A DNA stretch of 36,188 nucleotides from Clostridiales bacterium (GTDB lineage Bacteria > Bacillota > Clostridia > Peptostreptococcales > Anaerovoracaceae). Below, one piece after another: positions 15,388 through 21,957 of the stretch. Below the pieces are notes generated by a model. That model saw only the letters and a list, made by a program, of their open reading frames with translations, was not told the origin of the DNA and ran no database searches. The stretch spans positions 1-36,188 of the forward strand of contig SVCW01000014.1 of the NCBI GenBank assembly GCA_015058155.1, given 5' to 3'. The position numbers and the translations under genes are program-made. Numbering within the stretch: the stretch's first letter is position 1; every line of letters begins with the position of its first letter.

Positions 15388-16608
15388 TTAGTTTAATTTT
15401 GTCGAAGCGGCCATAAATTCGTCTCTCCAGCCGTCCTCGATGCCCTCAGCACGCTTTCTCCCGATTTCAACTGCGCGCTCAGGAATCCTGCCTTCAGTTT
15501 CTTCGTCATACTCAACCCACTCAGGATAATCTTTTGTGAGTTTGAATATTGTATCACTGTTGAACTGATATATTGCCATGGCTTTTTCATCGAACCTGAA
15601 TTTTACAAAAAGGTCCTTATAGAGTTCCACCATTTCCCAGTAAATACTTTCTGTTTCTATATAATTCTGCATTTCGGAAAGCGCATCCTGAATCTCGCTG
15701 TAATACCATGACTGCATATCTTTTCCGGCATTGAAACGAGTCCAGAGATCTTCGCCGACGCATTTGTAGTCAGCATACATTGTTCTTAAGTTTGAAACCT
15801 TGTCCGCAAGGATGAGAAGCTTTGTTCTGATATCTGCGTTTCTTGCGTGTTCGATTGCCTGAGTCTTTCTTTCTTCCCATGAAAGCTCCTTGTTTTCGCT
15901 ATGTGAACCTACAAGATTTGCAACATCGTCTCCGAATCTTTCAATTATATCTTCGATTGTAGCTTCAGTATCTTCGACAGTATCGTGAAGAAGACCCGCA
16001 ATCATAAGGTTCGAGTCTGCCTTCATATGATTAAGAATTGACATAACTTCGAGAGGATGAGTTATGTAAGGTCTGTCAGTACCTTTTCTGTTCTGGCCCG
16101 AATGAACCGCTGTCGCATAAACTATAGCATTATCGAGTCTTTTTCTTGGGTCAAACTCTTCGAGTCTTTCTCTTTTTGCTTCAAGGGCCTTTTCAATCAT
16201 ATCTCTTGGAAGTTCAAATGCGTCTCCCCATGGATTTATGACAACGCCTGCCGCATCTTCATATTCGAGCGCATGTTCAAAAAGCGCATCTATGAAATAA
16301 AGGAGCTTTTCGGACTCAGGTCCTCTTTCAAATTCTTCCTCGTCAGTAAATGCTGCAAGGAAAATATCACTTTCGTCTTCCCCTGAAATAGTCTTGAAAA
16401 GGAAACTTTCGGGATCGTCCGGGAGTGACTCTATAGGCACGATGAACTGTCCGAACTCGAGCATACGGTCAAGAAGCGTAAGTGCAAACTCGTCCGCATT
16501 TTCGTCAGTCGGATCATCGAGAATTTTTTCGATAGCGTTTTTTATATTAACATTTCCAATAAGAAGTTCGCCACTTTCGGCTCTTTCTTCCCATGTCTTA
16601 TTATCCAT
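15388..16608 (-). CDS. SseB-domain/HD-domain fusion, RelA/SpoT-like (p)ppGpp hydrolase candidate
   Basis: The protein is 406 residues from the ATG at 16606-16608, which has AAGGAGG upstream; a frame extension of 17 residues has no such support. Residues about 50-145 resemble the SseB N-terminal fold (F-I-V-P-I, I-F-L-A-A-F-T-D-E-E-E-F, G-V-V-I-N-P-W-G-D-A-F-E-L). Residues about 155-290 match the HD hydrolase half of RelA/SpoT: A-V-H169-S-G-Q-N-R-K-G, Y-I-T-H184-P-L, L-L-H208-D209-T-V-E-D-T and L-A-D270-K-V-S-N-L. No synthetase or TGS domain follows, so it would be a hydrolase only, like small alarmone hydrolases of the MESH1 type. A TATAAT box is at 16637-16642. The substrate is inference; the SseB link is recognised by pattern only. 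Confidence 0.75.
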   Translation of the reverse strand: MDNKTWEERAESGELLIGNVNIKNAIEKILDDPTDENADEFALTLLDRMLEFGQFIVPIESLPDDPESFLFKTISGEDESDIFLAAFTDEEEFERGPESEKLLYFIDALFEHALEYEDAAGVVINPWGDAFELPRDMIEKALEAKRERLEEFDPRKRLDNAIVYATAVHSGQNRKGTDRPYITHPLEVMSILNHMKADSNLMIAGLLHDTVEDTEATIEDIIERFGDDVANLVGSHSENKELSWEERKTQAIEHARNADIRTKLLILADKVSNLRTMYADYKCVGEDLWTRFNAGKDMQSWYYSEIQDALSEMQNYIETESIYWEMVELYKDLFVKFRFDEKAMAIYQFNSDTIFKLTKDYPEWVEYDEETEGRIPERAVEIGRKRAEGIEDGWRDEFMAASTKLN

Positions 16609-16644
16609 GCATGTCCTCCTTTTTAGCGTACCTTTTATTATACT

Positions 16645-16670
16645 ACAAAAGGCCCGCAATTGCGAGCCTT
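16645..16670 (-). terminator. Terminator after the 30-residue membrane peptide gene
   Basis: AAGGCTCGCAA and TTGCGGGCCTT form a stem with one mismatch, followed by TTTTG on the minus strand. The T-run is short. The TATAAT box of the SseB-HD gene starts just beyond it. Confidence 0.6.
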
Positions 16671-16674
16671 ATGG

Positions 16675-16767
16675 TTAAAATTCTTCCGCCTCATCGAGTT
16701 CAAAAGCATAGTCTAGTATAAGTGCTATAATTCCTGCCCATACAAGGCTGTAAAGTAATCCTGTCAT
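16675..16767 (-). CDS. 30-residue single-span membrane miniprotein
   Basis: A short frame with a strong AGGAGG site seven bases before its ATG and a hairpin directly after its stop. The peptide begins MTGLLYSLVWAGIIALILDY and ends A-F-E-L-D-E-A-E-E-F. Residues 3-19 form a single hydrophobic helix and the tail is strongly acidic. It resembles in form the small membrane proteins that modulate transporters or kinases, but I do not recognise a family. It lies between the dinB operon and the SseB-HD gene. The ribosome binding site, terminator and amphipathic design are the evidence that it is real. Confidence 0.6.
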   Translation of the reverse strand: MTGLLYSLVWAGIIALILDYAFELDEAEEF

Positions 16768-16889
16768 ATCCGTAACCTCCTGTATCTGAAACATTTTCAC
16801 TTAGCATGACTGGCCTTCTGGCCGCCATGTCACTTCCTTATTACGGTTTCAGTATACCCGGGCATATGTCCAAAAAACAGGACTGTACT

Positions 16890-17153
16890 TCAGATTTTGT
16901 AGAGTTCCCAGTGGCATTTACTCATTACAAATTTGAGCTCGTATCTGCGCTCAAGACCACTTATTATACTCTGGCAACGGTAGATAATGCAATCGATTCC
17001 TGCGATACGCGATTTCTCGCTTTCGAGGATCTTGTCTACCTTCACGACAATACGCTGCCCGTCATCTTCAGTCATACGGAACTTGTATGGCTCCGGAGTG
17101 CCTGAAGGATGAAACACTGCAATCATTTCAATCGGTTTTGCTACAATTTTCAA
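16890..17153 (-). CDS. Conserved hypothetical protein coupled to dinB
   Basis: The 87-residue protein starts MKIVAKPIEMIAVFHPSGTP and is rich in beta-type segments; the middle reads G-Q-R-I-V-V-K-V-D-K-I-L. Small proteins of this kind are often found next to clostridial Y-family polymerases, but I do not know a defined function. Its ATG overlaps the dinB stop (ATGA type, 17150-17153), so it is translated with the polymerase and shares its LexA control. No signal peptide or membrane segment is visible. A role as a polymerase accessory factor is only a guess from linkage. Confidence 0.8.
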   Translation of the reverse strand: MKIVAKPIEMIAVFHPSGTPEPYKFRMTEDDGQRIVVKVDKILESEKSRIAGIDCIIYRCQSIISGLERRYELKFVMSKCHWELYKI

Positions 17154-18496
17154 TTCTTAGGTCCTCCTCCCATCATAATATAGTTTCCGTCATTGACTCC
17201 CCCAAGAATCGGGTCAAGACCGCTGTTTGCAAAAGTCCCTCTTATAATCGAGCGGTCGCCGAAACGCTTTCGTATAGCGTCCACAGCCTTATCGAGTTTC
17301 TCCTGGTTTTCTCTCGAATCAGTATCAAAAAGAAGAAGCTGGACTTCGTCTTTGCTCGTAAAATCAGACACATTTATGCCCATATGGCGGACAGGTTCGC
17401 CCTTCCACATTTCTTTTATGAGCCTGCAGGCAACATCATAAATCTCGCTTGTCGTGTTTATACTGTAACCGAGCTTCACCTGGTGGCTGTATCCGAAAAG
17501 GCCGTTTGTCCTTATATGAACAGACACAAGACCTGCACGCCTTCCGATTTTTCTGAGCCTCATGCCCACCCGCTCCGAAAGTGCGAGCGCTTCATTAAAT
17601 AGCTCGTCGGGCGTAAGAAGATCGTACGGAAAAGTAGTCCCGTTACCGACACCTTTCTGGGCAACATCTTCGTTCAGAACTACAGGAGAATCGTCGATTC
17701 CGTTTGCGTAATCGTGGACAAGAAGCCCGTGGCTTTTGAGCATTGCTTTAAGAAAAAGTCTGTCGGCTTTTGCAAGATCACCAATCGTCTTTATATTAAA
17801 ACCTTCGAGTTTTCTTGTTGTCGCTCTTCCCACCATGAAAAGCTCGGACGCAGGAAGCGGCCAGAGTTTCTTCTCTATTTCATCAGGCCATATCGTATGA
17901 ACCATATCGGGTTTTTTGAGTTCTCCGGCCATCTTTGCAAGAAGTTTGTTTTCTCCGATTCCGATATTTACGGTGAAGCCAAGTTCGTTTTTAATGCGGA
18001 TCCGGATTTCATTTGCGAGATTTTCTGCAGCTTCCCTGTCGATGTTTCCGGTGGTTTTTGCGTTTGCAGTGCTTCCGGCAGAGTCTGCGTTTGCGGCGTT
18101 TTCGTTGCCTTTTGCGTTGCTGCTTTTTGAAATGATGCGGACTGAATTTGACATATCCATAAAGCACTCGTCCACGCTGTACCGCTGGATAAGTGGCGTG
18201 TACTCTGAAAGTATATTGTGCATTGCATCACTGCAGAGAAGGAAAAGGTCGTAGTCAGGCGGCCATAGAAAAAGATCCGGGCATTTCTGCTTTGCCTCAA
18301 ATATGCTCTCGCCCGTTTTTACTCCGAACTTCTTTGCCGGAATCGATTTTGTAAGAATGATTCCGTGACGGTTTTCGGGATCTCCCGCAATCGCAGCAGG
18401 GATTGTACGAAGGTCCACAGGATACCCGGATTCAAGAAGCGCCGCCGCCGTCCAGCTCAGATATGCACTATTTGCGTCAACATGAAATACAAGCAT
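17150..18496 (-). CDS. dinB: DNA polymerase IV (Y-family, DinB)
   Basis: The 448-residue protein has the Y-family palm residues: D7 in FHVDANS and S107-V-D109-E110. It has a helix-hairpin-helix region (M-V-G-R-A-T-T-R-K-L-E-G-F-N-I-K-T-I-G-D-L) and a little-finger domain. It is an error-prone translesion polymerase. Residues about 122-152 are a low-complexity insertion rich in Asn, Ala, Gly, Ser and Thr, placed between the D-M-S-N-S-V-R strand and the next helix, where the family normally has only a few residues. The promoter contains a perfect Gram-positive LexA box. The 87-residue gene downstream overlaps its stop. Identity is secure. Confidence 0.94.
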   Translation of the reverse strand: MLVFHVDANSAYLSWTAAALLESGYPVDLRTIPAAIAGDPENRHGIILTKSIPAKKFGVKTGESIFEAKQKCPDLFLWPPDYDLFLLCSDAMHNILSEYTPLIQRYSVDECFMDMSNSVRIISKSSNAKGNENAANADSAGSTANAKTTGNIDREAAENLANEIRIRIKNELGFTVNIGIGENKLLAKMAGELKKPDMVHTIWPDEIEKKLWPLPASELFMVGRATTRKLEGFNIKTIGDLAKADRLFLKAMLKSHGLLVHDYANGIDDSPVVLNEDVAQKGVGNGTTFPYDLLTPDELFNEALALSERVGMRLRKIGRRAGLVSVHIRTNGLFGYSHQVKLGYSINTTSEIYDVACRLIKEMWKGEPVRHMGINVSDFTSKDEVQLLLFDTDSRENQEKLDKAVDAIRKRFGDRSIIRGTFANSGLDPILGGVNDGNYIMMGGGPKN

Positions 18497-18531
18497 CGTC
18501 TCCCCCCTTCACCCCTCGAGTTTGTATAATA

Positions 18532-18560
18532 ATTATAGCGAACATATGTTCTTTTTGCAA
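18532..18560 (-). promoter_or_regulatory. dinB promoter with LexA (SOS) box in the spacer
   Basis: Minus strand TTGCAA (18555-18560) and TATAAT (18532-18537) are 17 bases apart. The spacer contains GAACATATGTTC (18540-18551), a perfect palindrome matching the Bacillus/Clostridium LexA consensus GAAC-N4-GTTC. LexA bound there would block polymerase directly, so dinB and its partner should be induced by DNA damage. Confidence 0.92.
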
Positions 18561-18561
18561 T

Positions 18562-18594
18562 AAGAAAATACCGGAGAAGATAACATTCTCCGGT
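18562..18594 (-). terminator. Terminator after the SprT-like gene
   Basis: ACCGGAGAA, seven-base loop, TTCTCCGGT, then ATTTTCTT on the minus strand. It lies between the SprT-like gene and the dinB promoter. Confidence 0.8.
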
Positions 18595-18601
18595 AAAGAT
18601 T

Positions 18602-19138
18602 TTACTTTTTGACAAGAGAAAGTTTTCCGCCGCAGCTGCAGCGATAAAGGCTTCTTCCTTTGATTAGTGAATCGACGACTTTTCCTTTTCTGTAGTATTT
18701 GTTTTCGCGTCCGCACCGCTCGCACCTGACAATATACCTGGGCTCAGACTTCGGAAGCGCACCTTCAAGACTTCCCGCTTTTACGGTACCGCTCGGTCTG
18801 CAGCCTACATAGTGGCACATCTTTTTCCATGCTTCGTCGTGTCCATGGTTTCTGCCATCAAGAAGCGTTACAGCAGCATGTGCATATTCGTGCCTGATAG
18901 TGTCATAAAAAACTTCAGCCGAGGCATCGAGCACCTGTTTTCCAATCACAATTTCAACAGGAATATATCTCCCGAGCGCATTTCTTCTGAAACGGCAGAG
19001 TCCGAGTTTTCTTCTGAAACGGGTGCTTAGCGCAACCGGGATTTCCGAAGTGTCAACGCCAGTCACAAGATCAAGTCTTCTGTATTCATTTCTTATATCA
19101 TCGATAGTAAATGTTTTCATAGCAATTAATTTTATCAC
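18602..19138 (-). CDS. SprT-like zinc metalloprotease-family protein
   Basis: The chain is 178 residues from a GTG at 19136-19138 that overlaps the TGA of the AAA gene; an ATG six codons later (19118-19120) is an alternative and neither has a clear ribosome binding site. The SprT signature H83-E84-x2-H87 is in IRHEYAHAAV, with H-G-H-D-E-A-W at 98-104 for the third ligand. A C-terminal zinc ribbon has C139-x2-C142 and C167-S-C169. Eukaryotic Spartan proteins of this superfamily cut DNA-protein crosslinks; the bacterial role is not established. Nearness to the LexA-controlled dinB is suggestive but proves nothing. Confidence 0.85.
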   Translation of the reverse strand: MIKLIAMKTFTIDDIRNEYRRLDLVTGVDTSEIPVALSTRFRRKLGLCRFRRNALGRYIPVEIVIGKQVLDASAEVFYDTIRHEYAHAAVTLLDGRNHGHDEAWKKMCHYVGCRPSGTVKAGSLEGALPKSEPRYIVRCERCGRENKYYRKGKVVDSLIKGRSLYRCSCGGKLSLVKK

Positions 19139-20052
19139 AAAAGCTGCTCTTCGAACAGACCGGAATGTTTCTTGAAGAAATCGTAGTAAATGCGCGTATT
19201 TTCAAGTTCGTACCATGGTTTTCTCATGACAGGGCGTGAGTCGAGATCATAAATCTGCGCACCTTCAAGCGCCAGAAGGAACGGCGAATGAGTCGCAATC
19301 ACAAACTGGCAGCCGCAGTATCTCGCCATACTTTCAAGCATAGAAACGAGCTCAAGCTGCATCTTCGGCGACATGCTGTTTTCAGGCTCATCAAGGAGAT
19401 AAAGAGTGTCGTCTTTAAGTTTCTGCTCAAAGTATCTTATGGCTGTTTCACCATTGCTGTTGAGCGACACCTCGTTTCCCGCAGTGCGCCTTATAAACTG
19501 CCTTCTCGAGACCGACTTGCTTCTTGCAAGAACCTGCATGCGAAGCGCCTCGTAATCGTCAAGTCCGCTGAACTTGACCGTCTCGCCGAATTTGAGATTA
19601 GCCCAGCCTTCTCTTGCCGCTTCTTTGTTTTCGCTGATTTCGTTGTTGTTTGTGCGCACGGTCAGCATGTAGTCAAAAATATCATCGCTCGTGATGATTC
19701 TGCTTCCATTCGGTATTCTGTATCTGAAACCTTCGTCATCATAACCGAGAGAATAACTGCACTTTGAAACAAATGACGGGATCATTTCGCTTGAATTATA
19801 TGGGGCAATCCTGTTGAGTTCGAGTTTTTCTGCAATTAAATTGAGGAGTGTGCTCTTTCCTGATCCGTTTCCGCCGTAAAAGATGGTGATCCTGCCGAAA
19901 CTTATTTCCCGAAGATCTTTCTCCGGAAATATTCCGCAAGGGTACTGATTATCAATATATCCGAACTTTATTCCGCCGTTGTAATTCATGCGCGCTTCGA
20001 TAAGCGCTCTTTCTGTTGCTGCGTCTGGAAGCAGGAAAGATTCAAGATACAT
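19135..20052 (-). CDS. AAA/ABC-type ATPase, small predicted ATP-binding protein
   Basis: The 305-residue protein has Walker A GGNGSGKST at 60-68, an ABC-like signature near N-S-N-G-E (198-202), Walker B L-Y-L-L-D221-E222-P-E and a switch histidine in A-T-H255-S-P-F-L. There is no membrane segment or partner permease, so it belongs with the stand-alone SMC-like/RecF-like ATPases rather than with transporters. AGGAGG precedes the ATG. It is the first gene of a pair with the SprT-like gene. A TATAAT box is at 20089-20094, and a TGTCC-N8-GGACA inverted repeat is at 20105-20122. Function is unknown beyond ATP hydrolysis; some relatives act in phage defence or DNA repair. Confidence 0.82.
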   Translation of the reverse strand: MYLESFLLPDAATERALIEARMNYNGGIKFGYIDNQYPCGIFPEKDLREISFGRITIFYGGNGSGKSTLLNLIAEKLELNRIAPYNSSEMIPSFVSKCSYSLGYDDEGFRYRIPNGSRIITSDDIFDYMLTVRTNNNEISENKEAAREGWANLKFGETVKFSGLDDYEALRMQVLARSKSVSRRQFIRRTAGNEVSLNSNGETAIRYFEQKLKDDTLYLLDEPENSMSPKMQLELVSMLESMARYCGCQFVIATHSPFLLALEGAQIYDLDSRPVMRKPWYELENTRIYYDFFKKHSGLFEEQLL

Positions 20053-20167
20053 AGGTTGTCCTCCTGTGTTATGTAAGATTTCGTTTTCATTATAGCAAGG
20101 GTTCTGTCCTGAAATCCGGACAATAAAAGCAAGTGCCGTTTTTTTGCTCTTGCGTGGTTTTCATATT

Positions 20168-20210
20168 AAAAAAACCACGTAGACTGATATTTTTTACCTG
20201 TTACGTGGTT
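20168..20210 (-). terminator. Terminator after the threonine dehydratase gene
   Basis: AACCACGTA (20202-20210 on minus) and TACGTGGTT (20173-20181) pair perfectly around a 20-base loop, followed by a T-run. A third partial copy of the arm, CGTGGTTTT, is at 20153-20161. A similar GCGTGGTTTT lies upstream of the gene near 21333. Confidence 0.7.
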
Positions 20211-20217
20211 TTTGCTT

Positions 20218-21195
20218 CTATTCCCAACCGTATTTATCCGCGCAGATGTCACAGAACTTGTCGAGGTCTATGTTGCCGCCTGTGATAAGGCAAAGCACCT
20301 TCTTACCTTTGAGTTCTTCTCTATCTTCGAAAAGTGCTGCGAGACATGTCGCTGCCGCACCTTCAATCATGAAGTGATGTTTCGCAGCCATCCACTTGAT
20401 ACCTTCTCGTGTAGTCTTTTCGTCTACAACGATAATTCCGTCCACTCCGCATCTTAGTGCAAGCTCAACATTCGGCCACGTGATTTCGCCCTCGAGTCCG
20501 TCCGCACAAGTCGGAAGGAACGGGCAGTCGTTGTTGAGTCTGCCTTCATAGAATGATTTATACCAAGGTGCCGATGTGTTTGTCTGAAGTCCGTATACCT
20601 TGATGTCAGGATTCATCGCTTTTGCTGCGATTGCAACACCGTCGAGGAGCCCGCCTCCACCAGTCGGAACGAGGATCACGTCAAAGTCGCCTTTTTCAAG
20701 AAGTGCCTCAATCGCAACAGTTCCCTGGCCTGCGATTGTTTCTTCTGTTTCAAATGCATGCACGAACTTGCGGCCTTCTTCTATTTCGATTTCGTGGGCC
20801 TTTTTCTCGGCATCATCATACGTTGGTCCGTAAACAACGAGTCTTGCGCCGTGCTTCAGTGCGCCTTCGCGCTTGTTCATCGGAGTTGATTCAGGCACGC
20901 ACACAACCGCATCTACTCTCATGAGCTTTGACGCGTACGCCACCGCCTGTGAATGATTACCCGCTGACGCAGCAACAACGCCTCTTGCTCTGTCTTCCTC
21001 GCTCATGCCAAGAAGGTTGTTCATCGCACCACGAAGTTTGTATGCGCCAATCGGCTGGAGATTTTCCATCTTGAACCAGACTTCGCTTCCTGTTCTCTCT
21101 GAAGTTTCCTTTGAGTAGATGAGCGGAGTCTTTACGATATGCTTTTCTATTCTCGCATATGCTTCCACAATATCTTTCATTTCCACGTGTAACAT
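20218..21195 (-). CDS. Catabolic-type threonine/serine dehydratase (PLP fold type II)
   Basis: The 325-residue protein has the PLP lysine K53 in GAYKLRGA, the phosphate-binding G179-G-G-G182 loop in PTGGGGLLDG, S-A-G-N-H-S-Q-A-V-A and G-G-N-I-D near the end. It lacks the C-terminal ACT regulatory domain of biosynthetic IlvA, so it resembles TdcB-type threonine ammonia-lyase, which gives 2-oxobutyrate and ammonia. One small difference is GAYKLRGA where most members read G-S-F-K-x-R-G-A. A ridA-family gene is divergently encoded 256 bases away and would remove the reactive enamine product. Serine racemase or hydroxyaspartate dehydratase cannot be excluded. A good promoter is at 21222-21250. Confidence 0.87.
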   Translation of the reverse strand: MLHVEMKDIVEAYARIEKHIVKTPLIYSKETSERTGSEVWFKMENLQPIGAYKLRGAMNNLLGMSEEDRARGVVAASAGNHSQAVAYASKLMRVDAVVCVPESTPMNKREGALKHGARLVVYGPTYDDAEKKAHEIEIEEGRKFVHAFETEETIAGQGTVAIEALLEKGDFDVILVPTGGGGLLDGVAIAAKAMNPDIKVYGLQTNTSAPWYKSFYEGRLNNDCPFLPTCADGLEGEITWPNVELALRCGVDGIIVVDEKTTREGIKWMAAKHHFMIEGAAATCLAALFEDREELKGKKVLCLITGGNIDLDKFCDICADKYGWE

Positions 21196-21221
21196 TTTCA
21201 GTACCTCCTTACTTTAACTAA

Positions 21222-21250
21222 AATATAACAGAATAACGTGATTTGAACAA
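21222..21250 (-). promoter_or_regulatory. Promoter of the threonine/serine dehydratase gene
   Basis: Minus strand TTGTTC (21245-21250) and TATATT (21222-21227) with a 17-base spacer; AAGGAGG precedes the ATG. Confidence 0.6.
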
Positions 21251-21361
21251 CAATTTCTCAGGATAAAACGTACGGAGTGTCGACTCTGTATGGTAAAAAC
21301 TGTGCGAGCCGCGTCTTTCTTGATTTTGCGTGGTTTTTTCTCTGTTAAGTGGTTTTCGGGT

Positions 21362-21390
21362 TTGGTTTTCTGGACGCGAGGTGCTATAAT
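21362..21390 (+). promoter_or_regulatory. Promoter of ridA
   Basis: TTGGTT (21362-21367) and TATAAT (21385-21390) with 17 bases between. The region just upstream repeats GTGGTTTT-type blocks that also occur after the divergent dehydratase gene. Confidence 0.6.
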
Positions 21391-21451
21391 CGTATTAACT
21401 GGAAAGCAATCTGCACGCAAGCTGAATTTTTAGATTTTAAGGAGATATAAC

Positions 21452-21835
21452 ATGGACAACGAACACATCATTTTTGTTGAAGACGCAGAACTCCCATACA
21501 GCGACATCGTCGTAACTGAAGGCAAGTACCTTTTCATCTCAGGGCTCGTTTCAGAAGACCTCGAAACACGCGACGAAATCTACGGCACTATCGAAGAAGA
21601 AACTAAGATTCTCCTCGACAACCTCAAGATCATCCTCGAAGCACACGGCTCAGACATGGATCATGTCGTAAAGGCTGACGTTATCGTGACTCACTGGGAA
21701 GACAGACACGGCATGAACGAAGAGTACGTTAAGCACTTCAAGCCGGACAGACTTCCTGCAAGAATCTGCTGGGGAGACGTGAGCATCTCTGGCGAAAGCA
21801 AGGTCGAAATGTCATTCATCGCGACAAAAAAGTAG
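21452..21835 (+). CDS. ridA: RidA-family reactive enamine/imine deaminase
   Basis: The 127-residue protein has the RidA (YjgF/YER057c) fold and its substrate-binding pair: R104 in L-P-A-R and E119 in K-V-E-M-S-F-I-A. RidA hydrolyses 2-aminoacrylate and related enamines released by PLP dehydratases. It lies divergently next to just such a dehydratase, a functional pairing that supports both calls. AAGGAG stands before the ATG, and a strong terminator follows. The N-terminus is slightly longer than in E. coli RidA. The active residues are intact, so true RidA activity is likely. Confidence 0.9.
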   Translation: MDNEHIIFVEDAELPYSDIVVTEGKYLFISGLVSEDLETRDEIYGTIEEETKILLDNLKIILEAHGSDMDHVVKADVIVTHWEDRHGMNEEYVKHFKPDRLPARICWGDVSISGESKVEMSFIATKK

Positions 21836-21851
21836 CAAATGCAAAAAAGCG

Positions 21852-21893
21852 AGACCTGCTGAGAACTTACATAAGTTCCAGCAGGTCTTTTTT
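21852..21893 (+). terminator. Terminator after ridA
   Basis: AGACCTGCTG (with an inner GAACTT/AAGTTC extension) pairs with CAGCAGGTCT, then six T. It lies between convergent ridA and ade and may serve both. The stem core GACCTGC recurs in three other terminators in this window. Confidence 0.92.
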
Positions 21894-21957
21894 CTCCCCG
21901 ATTGTTATACTATTTTTAAGATCGCCTTTGTCTCATCTATTTTTCTTTAACTTTCCT

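Noticed and set aside
16806..17105. 99-codon plus-strand frame opposite the dinB partner gene
   Set aside because: It lies antisense to the dinB-coupled gene, which has the better start and operon context.
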